Made by a program: the position numbers and the translations under genes
NCBI GenBank assembly: GCA_022414725.1
Contig: CM039464.1
Coordinates: forward strand, 39,729,945-39,793,944
Reading direction: 5' to 3'
DNA: 64,000 nucleotides
Origin: Microglena sp. YARC
Taxonomy: Eukaryota > Chlorophyta > Chlorophyceae > Chlamydomonadales > Chlamydomonadaceae
Shown here: piece by piece, positions 22,901 through 35,398 of the stretch
Numbering within the stretch: position 1 is the stretch's first letter
How the letters are laid out: every line of letters begins with the position of its first letter
Notes under the pieces: model-generated
Told to the model about the DNA's origin: nothing
What the model saw: only the letters and a program-made list of their open reading frames with translations
Databases searched by the model: none

Positions 22901-24811
22901 CCTCCCATGTCCTTCCCCACTACGGCACTACACCTGCCCAAAACAGCAGGCAGGCCTAGGGATCCCTCTCTCCTCACTGATACACACAAATTACTGCCTC
23001 TTGCCCTCACCCACGCCATGAATGACACTGACGCCTGGCATACTAACCATATCTCTCCTCACTAAAACCTTCAAAACTTTCCACACTCTCACTCCAACCT
23101 CTCTCTCTCCCCAAACTCCTCCAATACTCATCTCTTGCCGCAACTTCAACTCCTAGACCATTCAAACATCCAAATACCTGGAATGACATAACCTCCTGAT
23201 AAGCTCAACACCAATCAGTACTCCCTCAACGCTGCTCACATCCCCTGGTCTCCCTTTGACTCCCTTCCACGATCTAGATCTATACACACCACGACCTGGT
23301 TACTCCAGCAGCGCACTCACCTGTATCACTACCACGGATCTCCCTCTTATCACACAGTGGGCAAAGTCACAAACACCATCGGCCCGCTCCCTCAACCTCC
23401 TATACACACACACGTACTCACTGGCAACAACCCGACCTGCTCCCTCCTTCAGCCCATGCCACCCTCTTCCATTACCGCAGCGACAACTTACCTCTCATAC
23501 ACCATCCCACCCAAAACCGCTCAGCCGATCGCAGAGAACATTGTCGCCCCGCCGCCGCCACCACCCCAACTCACCTACCCCAGCCAGCCGAGCGCAAATT
23601 CCTCCCTGTCAAGGAAGCGCTACACATGCAGACCCTCTCCGACCTCAGCGGGCAACAATGGTGAGGCTGGGATCCACAGCCAATGGAACGCCATACGTCT
23701 TTACCACTAATGACGCGCAAACTTGGAACGCTCCAACCGGAACAGGGTCAGAATGCTCCACTAGCAGTTAATAAAAAGAAGAGCAGCAAGGCGGCCAAGC
23801 AATAAGCCGCCGAACACACATGCTTACATCGCCTGCCTTTCACCTCCTGCTAACAGGACCATCATACTCCGGCTCGGTTGTCCAGCCCTGGAGCCCTTAC
23901 GTCTTTAACCCCACCATCCCAAACGCATCACTTAAGTCTCCAACACTTCTTCTCAAGTAAGGTCGAGCAATAGTAGCTCCACCCTACCCCTGGGATCTGC
24001 CCGATTTCGCCCCTTACCCACTTACCCGTCTCTTCACCCGTCAACGACTATCGAGTAACCCAGTTACAAAACTCTGCAAACTTTCGTCTCAATATCTGCA
24101 TCACCCAACCTCCACGAAGCCGCAGCACATACACGGACCTCTACAATCGTGAGCTCACTAGGGTACCTCCCAGCATCTGTACTCCCCCACGTCCTTAGCC
24201 CACAGCTGCCAAATGGCCCCCATACAATGCCACACACGGACCATATCAGTCAATACACCCAAATTGCGCTTACACTATCCTTCACAGTAACCCAATTACT
24301 CCCACCACCTCTGGGAGGCTCCACTGGAAACCACAACCATACACACCACCCACCTCATCACCTATGCTGCAATCCACCTATGACACCCTTCTCCACGCCT
24401 CAAAGACACCACCACCACCACCAACCCATTCTTAACCCCAGAGAACTCCCACTCTTACTACACTCCCAGCAACAGACAATGGCCACTACCACCTCGCTTC
24501 AACGCTAAACCACTGCCCTTTCACAAACTTCTCACACTAGACACTCATACCGAACAACCCTACCTGGACATCCAAACTCACCACTCAAACAACACAGCCC
24601 AAACCTGCATCCTCAACTGCTCATAACGCCATCAAACCCCACAGCCATGCAGCCACTACATTCCTCTATAAACCCCCGGAAAGTGTGGGTCATATACAAC
24701 ACCTTCTCACCTCCCCTCCACACAACACTATAACTACAATAAAACTACCGCCCTCAACTTGGAAACCAACTCACACCCAAGGATATCCTTCACCTGACTT
24801 GCACCCATACA
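22901..24811 (+). other. C-rich insert, 3' part; no reliable gene
   Basis: The same C-rich, G-poor character continues up to the assembly gap. Open frames (for example 23,256-23,771) are Pro/Thr/His-rich and probably arise from base composition. This may be the 3' part of the LINE or a second decayed repeat. No domain was recognised. Confidence 0.4.
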
Positions 24812-25811
24812 NNNNNNNNNNNNNNNNNNNNNNNNNNNNNNNNNNNNNNNNNNNNNNNNNNNNNNNNNNNNNNNNNNNNNNNNNNNNNNNNNNNNNNNNN
24901 NNNNNNNNNNNNNNNNNNNNNNNNNNNNNNNNNNNNNNNNNNNNNNNNNNNNNNNNNNNNNNNNNNNNNNNNNNNNNNNNNNNNNNNNNNNNNNNNNNNN
25001 NNNNNNNNNNNNNNNNNNNNNNNNNNNNNNNNNNNNNNNNNNNNNNNNNNNNNNNNNNNNNNNNNNNNNNNNNNNNNNNNNNNNNNNNNNNNNNNNNNNN
25101 NNNNNNNNNNNNNNNNNNNNNNNNNNNNNNNNNNNNNNNNNNNNNNNNNNNNNNNNNNNNNNNNNNNNNNNNNNNNNNNNNNNNNNNNNNNNNNNNNNNN
25201 NNNNNNNNNNNNNNNNNNNNNNNNNNNNNNNNNNNNNNNNNNNNNNNNNNNNNNNNNNNNNNNNNNNNNNNNNNNNNNNNNNNNNNNNNNNNNNNNNNNN
25301 NNNNNNNNNNNNNNNNNNNNNNNNNNNNNNNNNNNNNNNNNNNNNNNNNNNNNNNNNNNNNNNNNNNNNNNNNNNNNNNNNNNNNNNNNNNNNNNNNNNN
25401 NNNNNNNNNNNNNNNNNNNNNNNNNNNNNNNNNNNNNNNNNNNNNNNNNNNNNNNNNNNNNNNNNNNNNNNNNNNNNNNNNNNNNNNNNNNNNNNNNNNN
25501 NNNNNNNNNNNNNNNNNNNNNNNNNNNNNNNNNNNNNNNNNNNNNNNNNNNNNNNNNNNNNNNNNNNNNNNNNNNNNNNNNNNNNNNNNNNNNNNNNNNN
25601 NNNNNNNNNNNNNNNNNNNNNNNNNNNNNNNNNNNNNNNNNNNNNNNNNNNNNNNNNNNNNNNNNNNNNNNNNNNNNNNNNNNNNNNNNNNNNNNNNNNN
25701 NNNNNNNNNNNNNNNNNNNNNNNNNNNNNNNNNNNNNNNNNNNNNNNNNNNNNNNNNNNNNNNNNNNNNNNNNNNNNNNNNNNNNNNNNNNNNNNNNNNN
25801 NNNNNNNNNNN
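24812..25811. other. Assembly gap, 1,000 N
   Basis: Exactly 1,000 N residues, a scaffold placeholder of conventional length. The true distance and content are unknown, and the link between the two flanks depends on scaffolding. Confidence 0.99.
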
Positions 25812-27737
25812 TAGCTCGTGGACATTGCTCTCACAAGCAGGATAGATGTACAGCCTTCTAGAGAATGTGATCATAATCGGTTCGTGAACTTACGCGCCAC
25901 ATATGCTTGGAATGTCCCGAGATGAAACTCTACTCAACTATAGACAGTAATGGGAAAAAAGTGTGCCAGGATGTCTAAGTGGTGGGACTTCACTTCTTCC
26001 GTCGGTATTTATAATGGTAAGGACAGCCTAATTCCGTTGTTATCAACACTCGGGGCGAAAAGTGTATATTTAGCTGTAAGCAATTCCTGCTGCACACTCC
26101 GACACAGGTATCGGCAAAGCGAGAAAAAGAAAACGCAATGGCTCTCTACGACCCGACATCCAATCCACACAACGTCATAGAAAGTCACCAAGGTGGCAAA
26201 TATCAAAGACCGACATTGCCAACAATCGTGCTCCTACAACCACCTGTTTACCATCCTAGAGACCAAACGCGGAGACCATATCACAACTACGGGAGACCGC
26301 TGACCACCTAACAACCTCAGTCGCTGAGGTGGATGTCATGACATCTAAGTGGGGTGGCTCAGCGACAAGATCGCCAAGCATCTCGATTGTTATGTGAAGG
26401 CGCGTCGCTACGTTAACCCAGATCCTGCAAAAGGAGTAACGTGATGCATGTGCAAGGAATTTGCACAGTGCTTCTATTTCAAGCGGTTCACGCAGAAAGA
26501 AAGGCTTCATCCAGCTAGTCACCGGTCCCTTCGCAAGGTGCGCCATGGAGGCTTTAGGATGTCCCGAAGTATATGGCGACAGTTTCCTTGGGGCTTTCGT
26601 CCGAAGAATCAGGTCTCCTTTAAGGAAGGGATGTCGGTTACAAGGGTTGAACCTGGGATTAGGTAAAAGGAGTAACAAGTTGCAGTCTCTGCAAGTATTG
26701 GGAGCGCTTTAGGGCGGTACCCGAGCGCAAAGCTGGAAAAGGCCTCTGCTGAAGTATTCGAAGGAGCGACTCTGACGTGCATTCTTTGAACTATTCTTTT
26801 CAAGGCATGTGCAATGAAGGTACATTCAGAGGCTCAAATTATAGATCTCTATTTGCATCAGTTATAAGTTGGGCAGGGTCACGCGAACTAACTGCGATTC
26901 AAGTTTCCGGGTCCCGTTCCTATAATCTATGGCGTGGTAAAGCACATTTACGCCATGGAGTTATATGGCCATCGGGCTGATACCGGGTATGTATTATGGT
27001 ACGGGTGGAATCGTTTCTAACTATATATAGTCATCCACAGTTACCACAAGGATGATAAGAAAAATGAAAGAAAAAAAGCTTTTCGAAAATCCTGAGATGC
27101 AGAGTGGTTTTCATTGAAATGTTGTGCATAATCGGTTGACCTTCATTTACGTTAATGTATCGTTCGCACTGACACAACAAGTCCATTGTGCCTCTGTGTT
27201 TCAGGCGTTACCCAAACAGCCGCTATGGGCATTGTCCATAGCTCTATCGAAACCCCAAAATCTTTGTACAATATGTTTTGTAAGATTCCATGATTGTACC
27301 CAGTCCCATAACATCCGTTGCCGTACCTGTAGTTCGTGGTGCTATTGATCTGCCCATTCATGTAATGTTCTCCCTCGCGAAAGTACGTCTTACCCAAAAC
27401 GAACATAAAAGAACATTAAATAATCATAGCCCTTTGCAGATCCGGCTAGTAGCCGTTATCAGCTTTGTCCTTGTAAAATCGATCAGAAATATACAAATAT
27501 CCTTGGCTCACTGATCGGAACACGATTCTTGGACGACTTCGAAGTCTTCAGAAAGTTTCTAGTAACTAGCCGCAGGAGTGACAGCGGTATTTACACTTTC
27601 CTACTCTCGCAGAAGAGGGGAAAAATAAAGAAATGGGTTCCATCCTGCGCAACGCAATGACGATCTCAGTCGTCACAAGCGTGTCATTCGGATTTGCATT
27701 CTCTTTTTTCAACGTATAAAGCTATGGACATTTCAGA
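25812..27737. other. Non-coding stretch, nothing recognised
   Basis: Base composition returns to balanced values after the gap. Only short frames occur on either strand and none shows a domain, membrane segment or repeat that I can support. It may be host intergenic DNA or decayed repeats. Confidence 0.4.
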
Positions 27738-28097
27738 GTCCTTTTTCTTGTAAAACCAATGAGTTTTATGAAACGATTCACTGTTTTAGTTGATAATCGT
27801 AAATTGTGAGTAATTTTGAAAAATGCAACAACGCCTCTCGGTTGTGCATTGATTGACAATAAAAACGATTTCAACAAATCCTTGTTCGTCTCAAAAAAGG
27901 TTGCTTACAAATTCACGTCGTTTTTTCGATTTAACACCAAAGCGTTTCCACCCCACAGAGTAGAACGACTGATGTTCGTAAAACACAGAAAGTTTTTAAG
28001 TCAGCGACCATTCTTAACGCCAATTTCTAACGCGATGTCGTACATGTTATTTCCATCTATATATGTTTCTGTTTCATTAACTGTTCCGCCGACTGTA
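27738..28097 (-). mobile_element. IS630-Fanzor element remnant (transposase 5' part)
   Basis: The right edge ends in the GTTCCGCCGACTGTA end type followed by the start of a transposase gene on the minus strand, similar to 51,940-52,310. Several small deletions break the N-terminal frame soon after MYDIA. The other end is missing; similarity stops near 27,738. In this copy the run before CAAAA has five T where the complete element has four. Confidence 0.8.
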
Positions 28098-28099
28098 GA

Positions 28100-29400
28100 G
28101 AGTACCTCTACAAAAAAACATTCGTTGACCATCATCAACACCTCCCATGACAGACCCCCTACACTCGACGAACATCTCATCAAATGAAACGTCTTGTGTA
28201 CGACCCACACCAGATGCGTGCCTAATGTTGTCCGCCACCGGTTACGGACGGGGCGGTGGAGACACTGTGTTACAACAATCTTTTGAGTGTAATTCTACTT
28301 TTGGTTCTCTCCAAACTGTTCAAATAGCTACCCCGGCTTCCATTCTCGTACTTGAGTTTTCTTATTGCTCGATGATATCAGTGCATCGAGCCGACAACTT
28401 GGAGTAACGATAAACAAATGGCGTCCACGTACTCACTGTCTACAGATTCAACTGCTTTTGCGGATGAGTTGCGTCAGCGCATCGTATCCATCGATAGCGA
28501 AACGCGTCCTCCATGAAAATTTCTTGTCACACGTGCGCAAATGTCCCCGAAGGGACCCTCCATCATAAACATAGAATACTTTGAAGCGGCAAGCTACATT
28601 CACCTTCTTCAACACCTTCATCAAAGCGAGAAACGATGCTTAGTTCCGCAGCCATCTGAGGAAACGTCATTCGACTATCGTTCCAAAGGGTCTTGGCATC
28701 ATGGTTCTATAGCACAGTTTAGAATGGGTTCCCATTGGCTGAACACAGAAAGAATTGAGCGTATTGGTGGATAGAGCACACATCCTCGCTCAACGAGACA
28801 CTGTCAAAATGTGTGGGTTCCAAAAAACTGAGGATGAAATGCATATGTTTGAGTGCCCTTATTATAATGATATTCGCCTCCGCTACCAGAATCTGTTTAC
28901 AGATATTTATAGGCATGTCCATAGGATACCGACTTAACCGTATGGAATGTGGAATTCTGCGATTCCACATTCAGAACCTTTATGAATGGAAATGGCACTA
29001 AGTCTTTTTGGAGCAACCTAGCCGACTATCTTTCTACTTGTAGAAGAGCAAGACAGGAAGCCCTGGACTGCTTAAGTGGCACCGTAATTTATTATCCCTG
29101 GGGTTTTTTTTTCTTCTTGAGACTTCTCATTGTTAGCTTCTTACCTCCGCCACTGTAAGTGTTGAAGATCTGGGTCCTGCTCTAAGCGGGTTAATACCTA
29201 CGCCACCAAAACGGTGGTTGGGAGTTTGGTTTGTTTGTCCTCGACACACCCCTGATGTAATGGGGTTTTTTTGCTTTGGTGCTATGGGTATTTTTCTTTT
29301 TGTATATTAAAGCACAGAGTCTCATACACTCCCTCCCTCCGCTCAAGTAGACTTTAAACATGTAATGTAATGTAATGTAATGTAAAATGCAATAAAAAAA
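28100..29400 (+). repeat. 3' end of a second LINE, with short-repeat tail
   Basis: The frame at 28,755-28,937 contains CGFQKTEDEMHMFECPYYNDIR, shown in parts as C..-TEDEMH-FECPYY, the Cys/His pattern typical of the C-terminal zinc-binding region of LINE reverse transcriptases. About 420 bases downstream lies a tail of TGTAA units (29,359-29,385) and then an A-rich end, as left by target-primed reverse transcription. The frame is short and isolated, so only the 3' end of the element is left. Confidence 0.55.
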
Positions 29401-30155
29401 AGCGGTAACGAGCCAGAGTTTGCGTTAGAAGGCTATGTACAGTTCCTCGCTCGAGCGGGGTGACGAGTACGCATGGTTGGCATAATACAGAGGAGCCATG
29501 TTGGGTGTAGCTGACAGAAATTTATCATTGAGAGAGAAAATCCTTATACGCAATTTAAACCTGAAATGGGCGTTACTGCCTCTCGGTCGATTTTTTTATA
29601 ATATAAAGTATTTTCGAAAACAGTTGTACAAAATGGGAATCGCTTTGGTCAAACAATTGCGATTACTTCGCGCTCACAGGCCGCGTGCTCATAAAGGTCG
29701 TTGACAGTGTATGACGGTGACACAATAACCGCTATCACGAAGGTGCCATCTGGGAACTTAGAGGCGCTCACTCTGCCTGTTTTTTTGCAAAGTTCAGGTT
29801 TCGTCTATTCCGGCATCGACACTCCGGAAATGCCGGGAAAGATCGAGTAGAGGACGAGATGCCCGCAACCGTCTAGCGCAACTCTTGCTCCGTTCGCGAA
29901 ACACCCATCCTCGAGGGAGCGAAGACTGATAGAACCTTTTCAACGACGGTACGTCGTCGTACTTCGCATGGGCAGAGTGCACTCCTAATGAAGTCTCCGG
30001 CAAGTACGACGAGTCCTAGCTCGCGTATTCCTAGACCAAGAACTGTACAACAACACAATGCGTTAACGACATACTGGTCCAAGAGAATCACGCGCGACCC
30101 TTCATGTTGCACATGATAAAGTAAGATGTACGATTTTTGTTAAAGATAATTAAAC
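29401..30155. other. Non-coding stretch, nothing recognised
   Basis: No frame on either strand shows a domain or convincing coding character. The frame at 29,498-29,704 is basic and Leu-rich without any recognisable motif. Confidence 0.35.
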
Positions 30156-30435
30156 ATGATTGCGGCAGGATCAACATCAGAGACAATTCTTGCCTTACGT
30201 AATCACAGGTATAGCAGGAATCGCATTCATGGCTCTGCATGCGTTTTGCAAAACATCACCACTGGGTGGGGTGCACGTAAATGAAATCGGCGAGTTCCTA
30301 GCTAACGAGAACAACAAAACAACAATAGACACCGCGTCCGTGGGAAAGGGTAGACTGTCAAGAAGAAGCAATATACCAATTGAATGGTTATTCAAGACAT
30401 GTGCTCCTCGTCATATCACGATATCTTTCTTCTGA
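30156..30435 (+). pseudogene. Possible small TM protein, frameshifted
   Basis: ATG at 30,156 opens a frame that ends early, while an overlapping frame reads a hydrophobic helix (LPYVITGIAGIAFMALHAF) and then a hydrophilic tail to 30,435. A one-base shift near 30,190 would join them. This resembles the small membrane proteins elsewhere in the viral blocks, but the evidence is thin. Confidence 0.33.
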
Positions 30436-31149
30436 TATACAAGAGCAAGAGGTATCGTGTGTAACAGAGAGCGGAGGAAAAAAAACTCGTGCTGGATACG
30501 AGCACTTGCAAAAAAAACACAAAGTAGTTGTCAAATGATTGGAGAACAACTGTTCGTGTACGTTTGTGTGTACGCAGGACTCGCAACAGACGTTCCTCTT
30601 TTCATCAAAGATCAAACATAGAGCAGCGATCGCCCTGATACAAAACTGTCGCTACATGTCTCGCAGTTTGGCTACATTGGATCAATGCGCGTAATAAAAA
30701 AAGGGTCTGGAAGCTGAACGTTATATCCCCAACGATGGTCACCGATGTTCGCATTCTACGTTTCAATGATGATAGACATTGCGTCCGCATACACATCGGG
30801 TACAACAACGCGCCTTCTACAAAAACAAACAACACGATAAAGGAGACGCAGGTATTCCACACGCTATCCCGCAATGACCACCGGGTTGTTCCTATTTTTT
30901 TTCTCATGCGTTGATTCGTGACGATTCGTTTTGTATCCCAATTCAAAATTTCCAAATACTGAAGACGCATCTCCACCCATCCCAACCACCACCAACAACA
31001 AAACCCGATGGCAACGTCGTTCATGCCCATCCCGGCATTCTACGAAAATGAGGACCAGACCTGGACGAAGATGACGCAAAGATACCGTCCGCGAAACACT
31101 CGATTTCATCAACTCAAACAACAATAATAGTAATAACCAACCCAACAAA
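30436..31149. other. No supported gene
   Basis: Open frames on both strands overlap here without recognisable domains. The minus-strand frame at 31,030-30,605 includes one hydrophobic segment but is rich in unusual residues and is not supported. Confidence 0.3.
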
Positions 31150-31567
31150 ATGCAGACACCTCCACCACCAACGTACACCCCCAACATACCTATGCAACCT
31201 ATGCAAAATATGCAACCTATGCAACCTATGCAACCTATGCAACCTATGCAGAATATGCAGAATCAACAACAACAACAAGTTGCGTTGCAACAAACCGCTA
31301 CGTATGACCCTAATAATAACGGAAGCGTGGCTCATGTCAACAACTCCCAATAATACCCCCGGAAACATGAACCATGTCAACCATGATCTAACTGACGCGT
31401 CTCTGCAAGATCTTCAGAAAGAGGTAAAGATGCCTCAGATTCAACAATCCAATACTCCTACTACTACGAGTGTGCCATGGGGAGCGATCATGATATCATT
31501 AGTGGCAGGCCTCGTCTTCGCCACTATCGTCACTTTGTTACCCATGCATCATGGACACGTGTTCTAG
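31150..31567 (+). pseudogene. Met/Gln/Pro-rich protein with C-terminal TM, frameshifted
   Basis: ATG 31,150 starts a Pro-rich segment followed by repeated MQP triplets (about ten copies) and a Gln run. The frame stops at 31,353, but an overlapping frame carries on with Asn/Gln-rich sequence and a C-terminal membrane helix (IMISLVAGLVFATIVTLL) to 31,567. A shift near 31,335-31,350 joins them. The layout, a low-complexity cytoplasmic part and a helix at the very end, is that of a tail-anchored protein. No family recognised. Confidence 0.55.
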
Positions 31568-31714
31568 TCCGTTTTCTTCCGACAAAGATCACCGGGAGAA
31601 CCGCTTCACCACCACTTGCAAGGAACATCGAGCTCCTATCGAGGACAATATCTCTTCTAGCCGCGTTTCTTCCCCGCTTCAATGGCCCTCCCCACCCCGT
31701 GTACCCGCACTCAC

Positions 31715-32189
31715 TCATTGAAGCGGTTGGTCGTACAAGATAAAATCAGTGTCAAAAACGGCCCCGCCGTCCCGTTCACGGACCTCGTCAATGAGGGCAT
31801 CGATGTCCATCTCTGACGCGCAAAATGACATCACTTTTGATTTCGTCACACGAGGACGGAACGTGAATCGTGCAAGTAACTATCGTCTGCAGAAATTAAC
31901 AAAATCCGAGCACGTGTCGATGACGGAGCATGTCATCCTCGTGGTCCCTGGTTTTCACGGATGTGACGTTTTACATCTCGCGCACACGAATATGCCGTCT
32001 AATAACCGCTCTCCACGCATTCTGACCAACCCCGGGGAACCTTGTGGAGGCATTCAAATACACGCAAAGCTCCTCCAAGCGTTTCACAGGATGCACATTC
32101 GAAATGGAACAATACCACAGGTCGTTCATGAAAGCGGTCCGTAAACTACAATGTTGAGAGCGTTCCGTAAGGTCGCGACATATCTGCAT
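31715..32189 (-). pseudogene. Decayed hypothetical gene
   Basis: From 32,189 a minus-strand frame reads coherent helical protein sequence to a stop near 31,971. After a change of frame, the stretch from about 31,930 to 31,715 again reads coherent protein, ending MDIDALIDEVRERDGG and a short tail, but with one in-frame TAG near 31,878. This looks like a single broken gene. No family is recognised and the reading is by eye. Confidence 0.3.
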
Positions 32190-33077
32190 GGGATAGACTC
32201 CACCAGAACTTCTTTACCTCATCGATGCGCAATCACGTGACAAATACTTCCATTACGCAAAGAAACACGCCAAATGTTATCCTTTAAAAATGTAAGAATT
32301 TTTGCCTTGAACTAGGAAACCGATTGTAGTGAGGACCATGATCTGATCAAATGGTGTTTCCCATCAAGGTTACACGAGTTACATGTTCCAGAATGTCCAT
32401 GCGTCGCAAACAAATATCGGCGCTGCATTCAGAGAACCTTACGGACGCTCCAAAAATGCGGTTGATGCGAACAGTGGGACGTATCGCGTACAACTCCTTG
32501 AAGAACCCGTATTGGTACGCTCCCTTCAACCCTCCTGCCTGTGAGAAAAAACGTCAATTGCATGGGTTTTTCGAGTACATAACTGTTAACTATTTTTGGG
32601 ACACCCTGTATACAGTTGAATGATATCCCCTTAAACCAGCTACAGGTCCGGAGATTATTCGATTTCATTAATTATTGAAAATTACAGTCAGAGACCTACT
32701 TTTTCTTACTCGATTTGACGGGCTTGATACCCAGAGGGCAATGTACGTGTCATTCAATCGCTGCATGACCATCTCCGTAGCCGACTTAAAGTCGGATCGA
32801 TAAAACATTATTACTATTATTATTGTCACCATCACCTTGTCCTTCTGCAACAAGGACGCGGTCTCGTTGACGCAGCATCATAGGCAGAATCTTGATCAAG
32901 TTATCTGCTGATTCTGGAGAAGAACGTTCGTGCACATGCGGAAGAGGTACGGATACTTCTGGTCGAATTCAGCGTACTCGATGGAAAAGTAACGCCGAAC
33001 TCCTGTCGTGTTTACAAGACTACTTCCGGATACGCTAGGATTTGCTACCACAATAATAATCGCATGAGGATCTCTGC
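32190..33077. other. Low-information stretch with a mariner-like end
   Basis: No convincing gene. At 32,594-32,609 the sequence reads TTGGGACACCCTGTAT, which resembles the ends of many Tc1/mariner elements of animals, especially arthropods; a related TATGGGACACCCTTAC occurs at 33,513-33,528. CAGTCAGAGAC follows or precedes both. A short minus-strand frame at 32,853-32,668 has a hydrophobic start but is not supported further. Confidence 0.3.
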
Positions 33078-33371
33078 TTACCGATCCAAGAGAGGATCTC
33101 TGCTGACGCTCATCCAGAGGATCTCTGCTAACCGGATCCTGTTTTCTGGAGATCCTTTGAATGTACCTACTACGTACGAAGAAGCGTCAACGTGCACGAA
33201 CCCGTCGGGATCTGTGTTGTCGGGCTCGTTGTTTGTGTTTGAAATTATAGTTCGACCGACATCTGGTTTTTCAGAGATTGCTGGTTTAACCAGATTTATC
33301 TTAGGTTCGTAGGTCTGGCTACGGCGAATAAGATCTATAGCGATTTGGAGAATATCCTCTGACGTCTCCAT
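33078..33371 (-). CDS. Hypothetical 97-aa protein
   Basis: The ATG at 33,371 begins METSEDILQIAIDLIRRS and the frame stays open for 97 codons with ordinary soluble protein composition. The frame upstream is read from a transposon end remnant at 33,377, so the inner ATG is preferred. No family recognised; its neighbours are viral. Confidence 0.45.
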   Translation of the reverse strand: METSEDILQIAIDLIRRSQTYEPKINLVKPAISEKPDVGRTIISNTNNEPDNTDPDGFVHVDASSYVVGTFKGSPENRIRLAEILWMSVSRDPLLDR

Positions 33372-33376
33372 TATCC

Positions 33377-33400
33377 TACAGTCAACGGAACAATAAAATA
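33377..33400 (+). mobile_element. IS630-type terminal repeat remnant
   Basis: TACAGTCAACGGAACAATAA matches the A-type end of the MITE family with a few changes. No partner end is found nearby, so it is a solo relic lying directly upstream of a gene start. Confidence 0.6.
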
Positions 33401-33664
33401 CATGATCGTTAAACGCAAAACTTACCACTGCGGAGTTCGAACAGAAAATCCCTGTTCGTAAAGGACAGAGATTTTTGGAGTTGACCCCAATGATAACCCA
33501 TACAGTCAGAGACAGAATTTATGGGACACCCTTACCGTAGTGTCCGTCGTCCCGTATTTCAGCATTTAATCTATGTATGGAGAATTCATTGTCTTTCTTA
33601 CTACATGTCCCCCGGACCCCGGATGTGTAACAAGGAATTCATAAGTTCGAGGATTTACGGGTAA
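33401..33664. other. Intergenic, nothing recognised
   Basis: Short stretch holding only the TATGGGACACCC relic already described and no open frame of note. Confidence 0.4.
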
Positions 33665-34859
33665 CTAAAAATTCAACGGAGCCACGCCTTCGAATGCAAA
33701 TAATGGGGGGGTGTCAACAGGCTTCCCTTTGTATTTTTGGAACCCGTCGCGGTGAACTCCTAGCGGCATCTCGCATGCCCCCCCCGGCGGAACTTGACAC
33801 CCCCCAAGCACGCTGCCACCCCTACCCAAACGAAAAAAGGGACAATCCTCGTCTTCCGTGCACGGTCTGTCCCACACACCACCTGAATTCATACACGCTA
33901 AACGCGTATTAAAAACACCCGAAGACGACGACGTGGAGGAGCAAACGAACCCAGACCCGAACATATCGTCCTCCACAACGGCCTCCGCGTCGGACACACG
34001 GTCCGTCTGCTGAGCCGAGACTATATCCACGACAAGGGTGTTCTTAACCATGTCAAACGAATCGATGCGTCCCACCAGAAAAGACTGTGTAGTAGAAGCA
34101 GAGGAGGAAGAACGCAAGCGGATTATACATGGGGAACCGCGCACCACCGAACACGTGGCCCACCCTATTCACTATTAACCTGGCGCGCCGCGCACGCAGG
34201 TCAACATTAACCACCGAAACTGAGTCCGATTTTTCATTTGAATCTGAATTTGAATTCTCCTCACGCAAGACCCAGTGTGTTGTCAACAGCCAGGTGGAAG
34301 AGGTCACATCCAACATATAGTAAGACCCATTCCTCCTCGCATCAACCTGTTGCTCTAGGACAACGACGTCACCAGCACGGACAATGGCGCTCTCGCCACC
34401 CACAGAAGCAAGCCACGTACGGTAAGGAGAAATCTTTAAAGACTCTTGCCAAAGAGTTAAGTTCGTCATGCCCACGTGGTCGGCACCATCATCGCTATTA
34501 GACAGAGACATGAATGTTGATCTGATGATAGGCGCGGACAAAGCAGGGTCAGCACTCAATACAGGAACAGAAGCCGAAGTCGATGCGGAGCCAGAAGCAG
34601 ACGTCGATGCGGAGCCAGAAGCAGACGTCGATGCAGAGCCAGAAGCCGAAGTCGATGCAGAGCCAGAAGCAGACGTTGATGCGGAGCCAGAAGCCGAAGT
34701 CGATGCGGAGCCAGAAGCCATAGTCGATGCGGATTCAGAAGCAGACGTAGAGATGCTTGGTGGCGTGAGTATGGACGTATACCTCTTGAACACGCCATCA
34801 CTCGGGTCGATGGCTCTACTCAGATACGCATCAGGGCAGAATTTCTTCACATCGAACAT
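33665..34859 (-). pseudogene. Ser-repeat and Cys-rich viral protein, frameshifted
   Basis: ATG 34,859 (MFDVKKFCPDAYLS) starts a protein with a run of SGSASTSA-type repeats (24-bp units, about 34,555-34,755), a beta-rich middle with ENGSYYMLD-like character (NGSYYMLDVTSSTWLL), and then, in a second frame from about 34,145, a C-terminal Cys-rich module containing NSGGVWDRPC and DCPFF, ending at 33,665. This last module resembles Cys-rich C-termini that I recall from hypothetical proteins of large DNA viruses, so a virion role is plausible. The frame shift lies near 34,135-34,150. An alternative start at 34,895 adds 12 residues. Confidence 0.6.
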
Positions 34860-35069
34860 CGGATGGGAGCACAGACGGAGACACCGCCCTATCAATCAGC
34901 CGTGTCATCAACGTCCGTTGTACTGCAAACACCTAACACCAGCGCTAGTGTTGCTACCCATTGCATTCACCGTCACACGAATGAACTCAGGAGACCCCCA
35001 TACTGCCAGAACGTCGTATTTATGAAGTTTAGATGAAGTATCAGCAGTCAGAGTCGGATCTATATTTCT

Positions 35070-35285
35070 ATGGCGGTAATTAGTGTCATTGCGGGCACAA
35101 CAGGTTTCGTTTATTTTTGGCGTTGCATTAGCTTCTCGAGAATACTCACAGCTCCAGCGGAAACTTGCCCCACACAATGGACAACTAGGGATGATGACCC
35201 CTTCTCGGCGGCAATTCCACGGAGCGTCGATGAGGATGACGCAGAAGACATCGAGGGGCCCGCAAACAACAACAAGACGCTGTAA
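35070..35285 (+). CDS. Possible small TM protein
   Basis: ATG 35,070 gives 71 residues: an N-terminal hydrophobic helix (AVISVIAGTTGFVYFW) and an acidic C-terminus (DEDDAEDIEGP). A minus-strand frame (35,362-35,111) covers the same ground and cannot be excluded. Low confidence. Confidence 0.3.
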   Translation: MAVISVIAGTTGFVYFWRCISFSRILTAPAETCPTQWTTRDDDPFSAAIPRSVDEDDAEDIEGPANNNKTL

Positions 35286-35398
35286 GAGTCGAACAAGGTA
35301 ACGGCCAAAAGTGAACCTGTAGGCAAAGATATCGAAGCGGAGAGAGCATCCGCAACGATCAATCTGCTATATGTGACGTGAGTGTACCCACGTTCTTT

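Noticed and set aside
24685..25874. Long frames across 24,812-25,811
   Set aside because: They consist almost wholly of N and have no meaning.
28001..28210. 69-codon minus-strand frame as a gene
   Set aside because: It covers the flank and broken start of the transposase remnant at 27,738-28,097.
30605..31187. Minus-strand frames of 141 and 107 codons
   Set aside because: Composition is odd, with no domain, and they lie against the start of the better-supported plus-strand gene.
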